Shown here: piece by piece, positions 44,413 to 58,268 of the stretch
Numbering within the stretch: position 1 is the first letter of the stretch
Layout: each line of letters starts with the position of its first letter
Source of the DNA: Calonectria ilicicola
Taxonomy: Eukaryota; Ascomycota; Sordariomycetes; Hypocreales; Nectriaceae
Length of the DNA stretch: 64,000 nucleotides
Assembly: GCA_020809705.1 (NCBI GenBank)
Contig: CP085828.1
Span: forward strand, 5,270,001-5,334,000
Direction: 5' to 3'
Notes under the pieces: model-generated
The model's input: the letters and a program-made list of their open reading frames with translations, nothing else
The model's database searches: none
What the model was told of the DNA's origin: nothing
Program-made: the position numbers and the translations under genes

Positions 44413-45607
44413 ATGGGATCAACTCCATCCAAGCGAGCCGTCTCCAATGCCCCCAATGCCCCCGTAGCAGGCCCAGGCCCACGCTCCCGCGGCCGCCTCT
44501 ACAGGCGCGCCGGCTTCACCAAGGCCTACACTTTTGCCCTGTGGTTCATCTTTGGCGGTGTGCTGCTGGCGTTTTCATGCTCCCGCCTCAAGTACCTCGA
44601 CTTCCGCGTCTTGTGTCCCCGGGACTCGGCCGCCAGGAGCGACTTTAGCGGAGCCGTCCCCGGCGAGTGCTACTATTTTGAGAGGGCCGCCGGTAGGGCT
44701 GGCATCCTGATGCACCTGGCCGGCGTCCTGCCCGCCTCCATCCTGGTCGTCTTCCAGTTCGTGCCCGTCATTCGCCAGAGGTTCCTCACTTTCCATCGCA
44801 TCAGCGGATACATCATTCTCCTGCTGTCGACCGTGAGCATGGTGGGCGTTGCCCTCATCGCAAAGCCCACCTTTGGCGGCTCCCTCGACATGCAGACTGC
44901 CACGGGACTGTCCACCATCATCTTTGTTGTGTGCCAAAGCCTAGGATACTACCATATCAAAAAACTACAGCTTGACCAACACCGTGCTTGGATGTTGCGA
45001 GCTTGGGTAATTGTACGTCCGTCTGTTGCTGCCAATGTCGGCTCTTTCTATTCTATTATATTCTATTCCATTCCTTGGTCCTAACTTTGGAACCCAGGTT
45101 GCATTCATCATTACAATGAGAATCATTTCCATCTTAATGGCCATAATTTCAAGCATGACAGACTCGTACTACACCATCGGACCCTGTGCCGTCATTGACT
45201 ACATATACTCCCATAATCAAACCACAGTCGAAGCCTATTACCCAGAGTGTACAAAATTCTACACCGGCGAGGCCCCCGGTCAACTCGTCCTCATCAAAGC
45301 AGACTTCGGCTCTTCACGCCCAGACCAAAAGGCCTCGAGCCTCAACGCAAGCTTCGGAGCCGGGGCATGGCTTGCCCTTGCAATCCACTGCATCGCCGCC
45401 GAGGTGTACCTCCATCTCACCCCGGCAGAGGCCAAGAGGCTCCGCCAGGTATCCTGCCAGCGACAGCTAGATGCCGGGAGAAAGAACCCCATCCATGGCC
45501 ATGGCGCCTTGCCCTCTCCAAAGCTGGGGGATGCTAGCACATGGGCTTGCAAGGACTACCGAGATTCCGTTTGTTCACAGGCTGCACCTGAAACGCAGCG
45601 CAAGTAA
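44413..45607 (+). CDS. DUF2306-like multi-pass membrane protein
   Basis: Exons 44413-45012 and 45098-45607 join in frame across an 85-nt intron to 369 residues. The N-terminus MGSTPS could be myristoylated. About six hydrophobic helices are evident: near residues 38-58, 95-117, 128-152, 155-175, after the intron (VAFIITMRIISILMAIISS), and LALAIHCIAAEVYLHL. The segment HRISGYIILLL between helices, and QHRAWMLRAWVI further on, match the conserved His/Arg pattern of DUF2306 proteins. A hydrophilic loop with GPCAVIDYI and ECTKFYTGE separates the last helices, and the C-terminal 80 residues are basic and probably cytosolic. The function of this family is unknown. It is convergent with the beta-glucosidase gene. 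The family assignment is from motif resemblance only. Confidence 0.75.
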
Positions 45608-45904
45608 CGGAAATTGGTTTCATGAGAAAATGTCAACAACAAAAAGTATCAAAGCTCAAAAAAAAAAAAGTTATTTTTGTATAAAAAAAAAAAAAAAGCG
45701 GTTCCAGGAGGGTGAGGATAGATATTTCTTTATTTTGTATTTCAACCCTTTCCTTGTATATGTCCCTAGCATAAAATAAAAGAGGAACTTCACTGCAGGG
45801 CACTAGACAAGTGTAATTGAGCGATAATATATAAAATGAAACATGCTGCTCTCATAAACTCTATCTTCGGGTCCTCGCTATCGTTTTCGGGTTTTTCATA
45901 TACT

Positions 45905-48473
45905 TCACAGTCCGGACCACCAGTAGGTCTCGTCAACCGTGAACGAGCCCCTGAGTGCCTTGCCCTCCTTGACGGCGCTGCTATCGCTGACGATGACCTC
46001 GTACTCGCCGGCCTCGACGCACCACTGGTTGCGCTCCTCATCAAAGTACGAGGCAGCGTACTTTTCCAGCTCCTCGATGGTAACCGTCTTGGCCTCCCCA
46101 GCCTCCAGCTCCACCTTGGCAAAACCCTTGAGCTCCTTGATGGGTCGCCGCACCTTGGCAGCCTGCTTGGGCTGAACATAAAGTTGTGCAACCTCTGCAC
46201 CCTTGACGGCGCCAGTGTTCTTGATCTTGAGGCTCGCTGACAGCTTCCCGTCTTGGACGGCGACGGATAGGTCGGAGAAGTCAAACGTCGTATACGAGAG
46301 GCCGTGACCAAAGGGGTAATTGACGTCGAGGTCGGCAAATTCGTAGTAGCGGTACCCGAGATAGACATCCTCGCCATAGAGGGTGCGGCCCGCCTCGGTG
46401 CGGAAGTTTAGGAAAGCAGGGACATCCTGGAGGCGCTTGGGGAAGCTTAGAGAGAGCTTGCCCGAAGGGTTGTAGTCGCCAAACAGCACATCAGCGATGC
46501 AATTGCCGGTCTCATTACCGCCATACCACGCCTGCATCACAGCGGGTGCCTTGCTAAGCCAGGGCATCTCCTCGGGAGTGCCGGTCTGCATCACCACCGC
46601 CGTGTTGGGGTTCGCCGCTGACACATCAGAGATGAGCTGGTCCAGCACTCCGGGCAGCTTCATGCTGTCGCGATCCGAAGCCTCCGTCTCCCAGTCAGAG
46701 TTGAGCCCGGCGCAGATGATGACCTGGTCGTGCTCCCGAGCAAGCTCTACCGACTTTTGAATCTCTGCTTGGTCATCAATGACTTTGCAGCCGCCGAGGC
46801 GGAGAGAGCCTGGGCCAATGACCAAATTTTCCATCTGGAGCGTAAAGGATGGTGCAGAGGCGAATTCAACCCTGACCCTGTATGCCTCACCCTTGGTAAA
46901 GCTTACAATACCCTTCTCCTCACGAGTTGCAGTTCCGAAAAAGGCATCCCCCGCAACCTGCTTGGTAGCATTGTCAATGATTAGCTTATCGTTGACAAAG
47001 AGCTTGGCAGTTCCGCAAACAATGAGACCAAACTCAAAGTCCCCATCCTCTTCGGCAACCAGGGTGCCTTCTAAGTCTGCATACCAGAGATCATCCTTGA
47101 GCCCAGGGTTGGAGTAGTCAACCAGATGCAGCTCCGTCTTGGTAAAATGGATCTCTTCGAGGTGCTTGCGACCAGGAGTGCCGGGTGGCTCGGCATACAC
47201 CTTCCAGCTCATGCCAGGCTTGCCATCGGCCAACTGTGTTTGGGTTCCTAGTATAGGGAGAAGCTTGTGGGTGTATGCACCAACAGAATACTGGGGCTTG
47301 CAGCCGAGCTTCTCAGCGATGCCGTCATAGGGAGTGACGGTATAATAGGCGGCCAGGGAGGCAGAACCACCTCCGTGGTAGGTTGCAACCCGAGCATTGG
47401 GCCCGATGACCAGGGTCTTCTTGTCCTTGGCAAGAGGTAGAACGTTGTTATCGTTCTTGAGCAAGACGATGCTCTCGTTTCCAATCTTACGAAGCAGAGC
47501 AGACGTTTCAGGGCTGTTGACGTTTTGCTCAGGGGCGCTGGGGCCAGTCTCCTTGATTCCAGTGCGAGCACACTTCTTCACAAACTTGAGCATTTGCCGG
47601 GCCCTCTCATCAATTGTATGGCCCCAGATCTTCCCAGTAACAGTGCTAAACTTGAGGAGCTCGCCGCGCCATTGCGTAGGGCCAGGCATCTCAAGATCGA
47701 GGCCAGCCTTGATGGCGTCAACGGTTGAGTAAGTACCAAACCAGTCGCTCATAACCATGCCGTCCCAACCCCATTCCTTTCTTAGCATTTTATCTAGAAG
47801 CTTGGGGTTCTCACTACAGAATGTACCGTTGACTCCATTATATGCGGTCATGAAGGCGCCGGGTTGGGAGTCTCGTACTGCAATTTGAAAGGGCAGCGCG
47901 TAAATCTCGCGGAGGGCTCGCTCAGTAACAATGGCCTGCACATTCATACGCTTGTGTTCTTGATCGTTGCACACAAAGTGTTTAATCGTGGCCTGAACTC
48001 CAGTGCTTTGGATGCCGCGGACAATGGCAGCGGAACCCAGACCAGCCAGGAAAGGATCCTCGCCAATTGACTCGAAGCCTCGACCGCCGAGGGGAGAGCG
48101 CTGCATATTAATGGTAGGCCCTAGAATTGCATGAACATTCTTAGCAATGGCTTCCTCTCCCATCTTCTTTCCTGCTTCCTCAAGAAGCTCCTGGTTAAAG
48201 GTTGCTCCCAGAGCAGTTCCGCAAGGGAAGCAAGCTGCAGGGACACCATTAAAAAACTTGGTCCCTCTCACACCATTAGGACCATCTGAAACTCGGATAG
48301 AAGGAATTCCATATTCTGGGAAAGCCTTTGTATGCCAGAAGTCGATACCTAACAGCCTGTGTAAGCCCAATTAAACGACTTGATAGTCTTAACAAGCACC
48401 AACCGGCAAGTAGGGAGACCTTTTCGCTGAGGGTGAGCTTCTTGAGGATTTCCTCCACATCAATATCCGCCAT
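45905..48473 (-). CDS. GH3 beta-glucosidase with PA14 domain (intracellular type)
   Basis: Exons 48473-48404 and 48348-45905 (minus) join as LLAG/IDFWHT, the exact family sequence; an AG eight bases earlier would give a stop. The product has 837 residues. The GH3 N-terminal domain includes RVSDGPNGVRG, the substrate-binding KHFVCNDQEHKR, and the nucleophile aspartate in GMVMSDWFGTYS. A PA14 domain is inserted at about residues 400-560 in the second GH3 domain. The fibronectin-III-like end begins near YPFGHGLSYTTF. No signal peptide is present, so it is probably cytosolic, like other fungal beta-glucosidases of this size. It would release glucose from cellobiose or aryl/alkyl beta-glucosides taken up by the cell. 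The gene is complete and shows no odd features. Confidence 0.95.
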
Positions 48474-49453
48474 GATGTCTTAATAATAATAAATTTTCTG
48501 TTACTGGAATGTGGGTTGCCGAGAAGCTGAAACCGCAAGGTTGACTCTATGGTGTGATGTATTCAACTCAAAAATGAAGTCTTTACAAGTTGGCATACAC
48601 AAACTCGCCAGATGCAAGGCAAGGTCAGAAAGGTCACATTAAATACAAATACATGGTCCCATACGTAACAACACAGCCTCTTCCTTTACGGGGCAGCGTG
48701 CATTTTGACAAGCTTTCGCAATGAGGGGAAATGTTGAATTATCCTACTATCCTGTTCATGATCCTAGCCACATGACACGATGTTGATGCTCCAACACCCG
48801 CTGGCGACGTTTACCCGATATTACCGGCGTTTATCCTACGAGTTGCAGATGAATTCACCAATCAGCAGTCTCTACGAGCAGCAACCCGTCGGCTTGTCGG
48901 GACGAACTCCCGCTAGAGGGCATAAAGCAAACGGGGATGAAAGGTCATGATAGCTCTTGGCTGAGAACTTTGGTGGTGATAACCGCGGAGTTTCGGGCAT
49001 AGAGCACGAGCGAGAGCACAAGCACAAGCACGGTGCAAGAAAGAATTGGCGGCGCAGCTTTGGGCATCACCGGGAACAACGCTTGGGAGCTGCCATCTGG
49101 GGTATGGGGGGTAAGGACCAGGTGCTGTCCTGTAGTGTGTGCTTGGGACTCACAGGCCATCTCCATAGAGAGCGATCACCCTTGCGGAAATAGCAGCAAA
49201 ACCTGGGGCTGACACGGGCCTCGTGGCAGGAAATGGCGGTATGGGCATGGAATATTTGGCTCGAATGGGAGGGAGCCGCTCTCAGACTCGGTAAAGAAGG
49301 TCTGGATGGCCTCTTAATTCTTAGACCGGGGATTGACTTTGATGGGCGTTTCGACAAAAACAACATGGCCTCGCAAGCAGGGCCCCGACGTCAACATATC
49401 GCTTAGCAAGTTCCCTGCATGCAAAGGCACTCACTCTCACCGCAGTTGACCAT

Positions 49454-49498
49454 CCCTCCCTCCCTCCCTCTCTCCGTCCATCCATCCATCCATCCATC
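49454..49498. repeat. (CTCC)n / (ATCC)n tract
   Basis: About four CTCC units followed by about five CATC units, all pyrimidine-rich. Confidence 0.8.
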
Positions 49499-51943
49499 TC
49501 AAAAAACAATGGTGCGAAACGGCAACGCGGCCGTACCGCCAAGCGTCGGAGATGTGGCCGGTGTCATGGGCAAATGGGGCCGTGCCGAAACAGGGTGGGT
49601 GGTAGCGTACGGATGGATGCTTAGGACAACACCACGCACACACTTGCCACGAGAGCTAGCTAGTGAAGGGAGCTGGAACCAGGAATCTCGAATGTGCGGG
49701 CAGGCGACGACACGTCGGGGAGGGCACGGGGCATTCCGAGAACACGCTTCCCTTCCCGGTCGCAGGAAAGTGGGCACCCTCCGGACGGGCACACCCACAC
49801 TCACCGCGGGAGGGCTACGGCGCTGAGGCGGGCTACGGGTGGCTACGGCGAGTCCTCCGAGAACACAGCAGAGCCAGCGTCCCACTGGTTCATGCGGTGC
49901 GCTGCGGGAAGTGGGCTTGGCTACCGTCATCCCAACCCATCTGGCATCTCGACAAAAAGCAAAACAGAAGATGATGCAACCGAGATTTGTGGCGGGTCGT
50001 TGACGATCCCCGATCCCTGGGACGAATGACAGGCGCATGCCTTGATATGGCAAATGGTAAATGGCTGACCGTCAGCTACTGTTCAGCTCGGCTCTGGCTC
50101 TCCTTCCCCGGCATTTGGGCCGACCAGGGTTTCGAGGATCCGTCGCTATTCCGAGCTCGGGATGTGGCTTCTGCTGATGGCATCGCGCGCAGCTTCAAGT
50201 CGTATCGCCCGTTGGACACGCAGGCATTGCACGATACCATGGAAATGAAGAGCCCAGCCCTGTCTGCCCGCACTGCAGATACAGCACCACCTCCCAGGGC
50301 CTCACTGCAGTCTACGAGCTGTCCTGGCTGGGATTCCCGGCCGTCGGCAACAGCCCAACTTCCCACCATCTCTCTTCGGGCGCACACTTGGTGCCTCTCT
50401 AAGAGGTCCAGCCCAAAAGGCAAATGCCGCGGGCGGCCTCGCCTCGGACTAGCTCCATCTGCCGGTGCCTCAGCACGCAGGGAGCAGGTTGAACCGCCGT
50501 CCATCATCAGACGTCTGCCAAGACGTCCTTGCCCCCCCTACAACACCTGTATTAATATGCAAGTGCAAAAGCATGGCTAAAGAAATTGCCGTTTCGTGCT
50601 CCCAGTCCCTTCCGACTGGATGCTTTAGACGACGGAGGGGCGCCACCAGCGATGCAGATGTGGTGGCCTTGTGCAAAGAGGGATTAGAGACTTCAAATAT
50701 GGGAGGGGTACCCGCGTGCTAACGACGTGCCCAAGGCCGCCGCCCAACCAACAATCGTACCGAGCACGGAGAGAGATGCCCGGCTGCCAAGAGGCTTGTG
50801 AGTGATTTCTAGGAGAATGATGTAGAGAAATACGGCTGCATTGGCAACGAATGGCAACGGCGGCTAAGCCCACGGCCTCACGGCCTCACGTCTCAGGTGT
50901 CTGTGTCGTCGATTGAGCACCGGCATGAGCTGACAGGACGGCGGCTGGCAGGCTGGCAGGCAAGCCGTCTCGCTCGTCTCAGGTACAGAGCGATAGAAGG
51001 GCTTTTTGTTTTTGGGCTTGACGTTTTTTGTAAGAGGATCCAAGCCAGACCCAACCCGGCCATGATGCGGGCTATACCTGACATACCATTGCAATCCAGG
51101 CCTTGTTAGGCGCGTGTCCCACACACATGGCAAGGGAAGAAGAGAAGGGGGGAAAAGTTGACATGCCAAGAAATTGATAAAGGTTTCTGGGCCGTTGTCT
51201 TTCTTTGTGGGAAAAGCGGAGGGGAAACGACGAGACTCTGAAAGACGGTCGCGATAATTTACTACGGTGCCCCTGTTCTAGTGATTTCTAGATTAGTCCG
51301 CAATGGCTTCCGCAAGGCGACACCCGACGGCTGCAGAAGGGGGCGGAAAATGAGAGACATTCAAGAAAAAACGGCTGGTGTACTGCAGCCGGGCGTGCTC
51401 GAGACAAAGTGGCGGTCGGCCAAACTGTGGGCGGCTCGGAGTAACAGGCGGGCAAGCGAAGAGAACCAGAGGACAGGAAAATTCCAGGACGAGACATTTG
51501 GAAGCATGGAAGGGTTCTTTGGTGTGAGACCAGCATTGGCAACTCCCGTGTGTGTGTGTGAGTGTGTGTCGGTTGTGTGTCGGTGTCAGATGGAGCGAAT
51601 CCAGGATCCTGGGGGTTGGAGCGGAGTTGGGGTCGGACCTGGCGTGGAAGGAGGCGTAGAAGCAACGGAAGGCCAGCCACAGCATGACACACCGAAACCT
51701 GTCTACACGGATCCGGGTAGGGTGGTAATGGTGTCATTGTCGCGGATCACGGCAGCGCAAGCGAAGCGACTTTGGAATACTTCCAGGCACATGCAATCGG
51801 CCCTGACTGACACCTCAGCCATGTGATTCGCACACGCTCTCACACTGGTGTTCACCACACGCCCGGAAAGCCTCACCGCCGAGACACGATGATGAGGATG
51901 CGCATGCAGCCATGTCAGTGTAAACCGTCGCCCGTCTTCAACC

Positions 51944-51964
51944 GTGTGTGTGTGTGTGTGTGTG
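51944..51964. repeat. (TG)n microsatellite
   Basis: About ten TG units; a shorter TG-rich stretch lies at 51549-51590. Confidence 0.85.
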
Positions 51965-54402
51965 AGTGAGAAAGATAGAAAAGCGTGTGTGTGGTGTCAG
52001 TCGGTATACCGCATCGAATCTGCTCCACCTCTTCGCCGTTGGCTGTCGCCCGAGACGTCGCCGTCATGGCTCCCACACACACGCTCACACGTAGCGTTTT
52101 AAGTGTTCCAACCGACCTCATCTCCGTTTTCATGGAGGGGGGCGTTAGATAGATAGCCCACACACACACTCACTCGCTCAATCACACAAGTCGCACTTGT
52201 AAAGAAACATCTCACAAGATCGCCGGCTCCCCTAAATGCACATGCGAGTGTGCGCGTGCGCATGTACGTATGTATGTACGTGTGTATGTAGGTGGTCCTC
52301 TTGGTACCGCCCAAACATGTGTCTGTAGGGATGTATAGACTTTGGTCGACCCTAAAAAAAATACGACCCTAAGTGGGAGGGGTGCAACCCCATTCAAGAT
52401 GCGTGCGTGTCATTCCACATGGCAGCCGCTCCAAGACAAGACAGGGAGTCGCTCCTTTTGGTCTTGTTCTTGTTCTGGGCAAGGGGCGAAAGAAATAGGT
52501 GAATCGTCTTTGGCTCGTGGCTTGCAGCAGCGTCCATCATGCCACGTGCCAAAAGGGAGGGTATCTAACAGTTTTGGGGGCGGACCTGAAAGCCAAAAAA
52601 AAGCCTGTTTTGGAGTGAACCGAGAAATCATTTGCTTTTACGTTAAAGATATCGGCCATCGGAGCGGGCTCCGGGACCCTTGAGGGAACCAAAGAAATAG
52701 CACCAAGCCCGCGGAACGGGCGAAAAGCGGTTCCCAGGGACCCGACATGACGATTGAATGATGTTCGCCATGGTCCCCATCGACTCCATGCGGTTGTCGT
52801 CATTCTCCGAGAGAGGGGGGCGACCAGTGTTGACAAGCAGGACTGGAGAGGGACGGAGAGTGACCATGGGGCCGATGATAGAGCTATGGACCCATCAATG
52901 GCGACACCCAGATGGAGACAAGCTGGAGGCCAAGGCGACGATGCATCTCGGGGGAAGCTTCTGGGTCCCCGGCCTTGGGTCCCTCTCGACGACGGCCCAC
53001 CGTGTCAGGCCGATTTGGCCAGATAGTCGGCCGCCTATGCCTCTCTGGACCGACTCCATCACCCCGCCCCCCGTATCTGATGAAGCTATCCAAGGCCTAC
53101 CTAGCTGGTGGCCTTTCAGCTGTGCTTGCCCTGCTTCGTCGGGCACTGGCGGCGAGACAAGCCCAGAGACACGGAGCTCCTCTCCTTTGGGGCCATTCGC
53201 ACCGCACCAAAAGGTACCCGCCACCACACCAAGCCAAAGCCGCGTGCCGTGTCAAGATTCAGCAGTCTTCTCCCGAGGGGCGTGTACAGCTCTTGCGGCA
53301 TCCGACTGGTGGCTGGGGGCTTGTATTTCGCAGCCGAGAAGGAGCTACCCGTTTCCTGTGTCTCAATTGAACGGTGAGTGACACACCCCTGGTCCCCTCC
53401 CCGGTGGGAGATTGGGGGCCAACACACGCCATCTGGTTAGGGGACTTGTCTTGGGACGGGCCCGAGGCGGTTGATGATGGCCGACTTTGGGTTAACTGGC
53501 TGGGAGTCGATCCCAAGTTGACGCCACTCACCGGCTGCAAATGGAGACGGGTACTTGAGGGTTCAAGGCACGACAACGCCCATGCTGAGGTGCAGGGTCT
53601 AGGGTCGTCCAGCGCGCACTGCTCGAATCCCCCATCCCCTCCCCCAGCTAGCGCAGTGATCGACCTCACCCCCGGTCGCGATCCCTGTAAGCCACGCTTC
53701 GCGCGCCGTCGACAGAGGTGCCATAGGACAGCAGCGATTCTCGAGGGCCTGCCCTGGCACGGCGAAGGGCCGACCGAGTGCGCTTGCAGTTACACATGTA
53801 CTTGGCGGTACACGACATGCATGCACGCACCTCAAGTGCCAGTCAGGGTCCCCGCCCTTGACGGCACGACGAAGTCGCTGCAACATGGATCATCCCGAGC
53901 CACGTCCCCTTCCTTGTAGCAGATCCCATCTTCGATCCTGCGCTTGTCAGAGAAAGCGGTATGGGGACCGACCTCGATGAGAACACTGTCCACCTTTGGC
54001 GCAACCGCGCTCCACACCGCGCTCCGGGGTCGTCCATCACCCCAAAGTCTCTGCTCCGTTGATCGACATTTGGCGGCACTTGGGGGAACCCATCAGACCC
54101 CCTCCCCCTGTCAGTCGACAACCGAAGCCAGGTTCCGGAGTTTTGTTTTGTCCTTTGTTTCGTCCCCGTTTCCTGTCAAAGGGCCGATAAGTCACACTCG
54201 TGGGAATAACCTGCAAAGCACTTGGGAAACAGGCCCAGACCCAGACAGACACGAGAGCGAGGCGCGTCCGTGTTGATTGCTTAGCGGGAAAGCGGAGCTT
54301 CGCATTGCATCCATCTGTATAATGACACACTACTATATGCAGTGGCTTGCTGGGTGCCGGCCAGCCCCAAAACCGTTACGTTGAAAGTAGCAATGCAACA
54401 CG

Positions 54403-54488
54403 GAAGCGAGGAGGAGGAGAAGGACAAGGAGGAGAAGGAGAAGGGGAAGGAGAAGGAAGAAGAGGGGAAAAGGGAGCAAGGGGAGGGG
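54403..54488. repeat. Polypurine tract (GGA/GAA-rich)
   Basis: About 86 bases of almost pure A/G on the plus strand with only a few C interruptions. Such tracts can form triplex DNA. Confidence 0.75.
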
Positions 54489-55946
54489 CGTGCAAGCACT
54501 TCGGACACGAAGATGGCGGGCATTGTCAGCAATGCAAGACAATTGGCGAACAGCCAGAGAAGAAGAAAAGGAAGAAAAAAAACAATAATAATACACCACG
54601 CGCTCATCCCGCAGGCACATGTTTGGCTTGACTTGGTCGTGTATGTCTCACCTTGGACAGCCAACCGCATCTCACATATGGTCCCTCCCTCCTCGCCCGA
54701 GCAGATCGCCTCATGCACGTTCGTTGTGGTGGACGTGGGAGAAACATTCGCGAGCCCTTCTAGCGCCGAACCTTGGCATGTCGTCTGCTCAAACCAGAAG
54801 CCTCTGTGTGGTGGTGCCCCGTCTCGGGAACCCACACCCTCCCCCTCATCCTCATGCACAGACTTTAGGCCGTTTCCTTTCGTCTTTGTTTTTTTCCTTT
54901 TCCATCCAAATAGCTAGCCGTAGTGGAGAAGGGCAGCCCTCCGCTACGCACACAAGCAGCAAAAAGATCATGATAAGACATGCACGCCCCCCTCCCCATT
55001 ACGCAAGAGTCGCGTGGTTTGCGGTCTACTGTATCTGCTTTCTCAGGAGGGAGGGGAGGGAGGGGGAATTTTGTCTTGCAGAGTAGCATTGATGATGCAG
55101 ATGCCACACAGAAGTTGCACTCCGGTCTCTGCATGTGCAAAGGGCGGCCTTCTGCAACGCTTCCAGTTGCCTTCTAGCTCATCTACGCCCAGGTTCCAGC
55201 CCACACACACCACACACACACAAGCACACACAATGCGTACCACAAGCTTCTCGACGACGGCAATGCGGTGACCCTTAATGGCTTACGCGTGGTGTCTCTA
55301 AACGCCACGCCCGACCGGCTCTTCTCTATTTTTCTTCTTCTGTTTTGTTTTGCCCGCCTCGCCGCCTCCTTTTCCCCGTCCACTCAGATGTCCCTGACAG
55401 CGTTGCGTAGCAAAAGAGTTTCGACGTCGTCCACCTTGACATCGAGTGATGATGTTAATGGCCCAGCCACCTTGTCGGCATCAGCTTAGACCTGCCATGT
55501 TGCACGCCTAGAGTCGCATAAGCTATGCGCCCTAGATCCCAGCATTTTTTTTATGCCCAAATCCTCCTCGACCCCCCGCGTATATCGGTTCCCCCCTTCA
55601 CCCCTGTCTGCATACATGCCATACACATACCATACATAGATACATAGTACGTACAACTTTGTTTTTTATACAACAAAAATCGGTCGGGTTCCCCGCTTAC
55701 GGGCGGTCAGTCGGAAGAATCCGAAACGCCCGCACTGAAGGTTTCCGGGTTCCCGTCAAACGCTGTCGTGTATTACGTCGAATCATAGGGCGCGCCCGGA
55801 TATGGTCGTACAACAGAGGCCAATCTACGATGCGAGCGCTTTGGCAGCCGAAAATGCGCTCCGGAAATGGCAGAATAAAAAAAAAACAGCCGACTTATGC
55901 TCTGATGCCCAGTTGTCTTGGGAGCGGAAGCGACGCATTGTCCAAG

Positions 55947-56060
55947 CACCGGCACCAACACCAACACCAACACCAACACCAACACCAACACCAGCACCGG
56001 CACCAGCACCAGCACCAGCACCATTGCCAGTACCACCACCCACACCACCACCACACCACC
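55947..56060. repeat. Hexanucleotide minisatellite ACCAAC/ACCAGC
   Basis: Six or more copies of ACCAAC followed by ACCAGC and then ACC-rich variants. All three plus-strand frames stay open across it, giving artefactual Pro/Thr or Thr/Asn or His/Gln repeat proteins. Confidence 0.85.
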
Positions 56061-58239
56061 CCCCAAGCCAAGAGGAGGCGAACAAGCCAAGAGACGATTT
56101 TCAAGGACCGTGTCACCAATCTCTCACTTGCGGTTGCGCCTGTGCTACGGGTCCGGTACTTTGCCTGCCGCCCGGCCAGCAAATCCCGTGCGCCTCCCGC
56201 GGTTTTGACGGCCCCTACGTCAATGCTGCAGAGAGTCGATATGCCACCATGGCCATCTGATTTGACAGTCGGGTTTTGGGTTGCTTAACCCCGTCATGTG
56301 ATTTGCAAGCCACGCCTCCCTGTCAAGCATATCTATCCTAAGGAAAACCTGTCCCGTATTGTCGTAGCTCCACATAGCGTCCTTTTTCTGCGGCTCCGGT
56401 GAGGCACACCTTGCGCCCCCGGCAGCAATGGATGAGAGACACTGGCTTGCAGCGCAGAAAAGAAGAAAAAAGATATGTGACACAAAGTGACATATCAGAG
56501 CTGAAAAAAAAAAAAGCAGAATGGTGTGAAGGCGATTCCCATGGCGGAATTGGATCAATCACATCACATCATTGTCGCAATTCTAGATTTTTCTCCCTCG
56601 CCCCGTTCTTCATCCCCTCTTTCTTCTCCGCTAGGGAAGGACCCTACGTTGTATGTTTTAGAAGGGATTTTCAAAGACAGCGAAAGAAAGAAAACAAAGT
56701 CCCTTCACGCAGAAGTTTTGGGCGGAACGTCATCCCGCAAGACAAACATAACCGTCGAGTTTCTTTTTCGCCACGCAGCCCAATGCAGCTGGGCATTCTG
56801 GAAGATTACCCGCTACAACGGACCAAAATGAAAGAAGTAAAAAAAAAAAGTTAGTACGCTTATTGAAAGTAAAATAAACCAATAAAAAGATCAATTAAAC
56901 AAAAAGAGGGTGTGTTCAGACCTCTTTTTTTTTTACCTTGTGTTACCTTACATTGACATGGGCTGTTTTTTACATTGTCGGCCAGCGCTTCTTCCAGCTC
57001 TGGCCTAGTTTTGTCCTTTTTTGCTCTCAACAGAGAGAGGGCCATCAGCGTGAGCATGCACAGCACGCGCGCAAGAGGTCCGGGGGTCGCGCGCGGCGGG
57101 CCTTTGCTGGCCCGATGATGGCAAAGCAAACCTTGGGCTGGAATATTCTCGTACCACAATGCATCTCACACGGTGAGATAAACTGAAGCCATGGCCTGGT
57201 GGGCTACTGTATGTCTCTAATTAAAATAACGGCTGCCCTCGGACGTGGTGAAACAAGGTGACAACGTTCATTTCTGCCCGTCCTCCTCTTCGCCGACGTC
57301 GTGGTCCTAGGAAAAAAAGGGAAGGAAAATAAGCCCAACGTGCAAGCTAAAGAAAGTCAAGAAGGGTTTCGTCATACGCCCCTCTGGCGGTGTTGTCTGC
57401 CTGTCCGTCTGTGCCTTGTCTCTGGCGTCAGCGTCTGTGTCCAACTGTCTGCAGCGTCTGTTCGTTCGCTTGCTGTTGTCTTTCATCCAGCCGTCCATCC
57501 AGCCATGCATCCATCCATATGCATCCCATTCTCAATTTTTTTTTTTTTGGGGGGGGTGCTCTTGCAGCGTCGTCATATCCCGCGCGCCCCCTTTCAACTC
57601 GGTCCGTTCATCATCCACCACGTCTCACACAACGCACATGCAACCAAGCCCGTCCGCCCGCCCGCGCGGGGGGCAAAAAAAAAATGGACGAAACAAGTCG
57701 ATCAATTCACGTCCGTTTCCCTCTCCATTTCCACGTCCCTTTTCCTTTCCCGCTGCTGCTGTGTCACCGTAATCTGCATGCACATGTTATTTTAGCCGCG
57801 CCCTGATCCCCATCCACTCCAAGAAAGCGGCCTACCTTGCCCATCACCTTAAGCCTCGCCCGGCCTAGCCTGCCAACGTCGCCCCAGTCGAGCTACGCTG
57901 CCACGCGGTGGCCAAACGGCGCCCATCCACACAGACTCGCGCACACACACACACACCCCTCCCTGGTCGTGCATGCCTTGTTCCCAAATCCCTTGAACGA
58001 GGCGGGGACCGGTAAAGAAGGAGACGAAGGAAAAAATTCACTGCTAGCATCAGTGACACACTCTGTAGTCGGGGGGCTTGTCATGTAAAACCGCCCACGT
58101 AGACCAAGGCCCGCGCTAGAAGCAACTTTGGTATGGATAAACTGCATGACCAAATACATTTGGAATGAGCCATGAAACTAACAATGACAGGGGAGACATG
58201 ACACCCTGAGGCGGTGGACATTGTAACATCATGGCCATG

Positions 58240-58268
58240 GCCATCACCATAGCTAGCCATCACCATAG
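58240..58268. repeat. Short direct repeat GCCATCACCATAG
   Basis: Two exact 13-base copies, 16 bases apart, flanked by CCATGG motifs. Confidence 0.75.

Noticed and set aside
48349..48356. Alternative earlier splice acceptor (ACACAG) in the beta-glucosidase
   Set aside because: It would bring an in-frame TAG; the acceptor eight bases further gives the exact family sequence LLAGIDFWHT.
49419..51826. Several overlapping 130-200-codon frames between 49.4 and 51.8 kb
   Set aside because: They overlap in opposite strands and phases, contain microsatellite-encoded runs and show no conserved residues.
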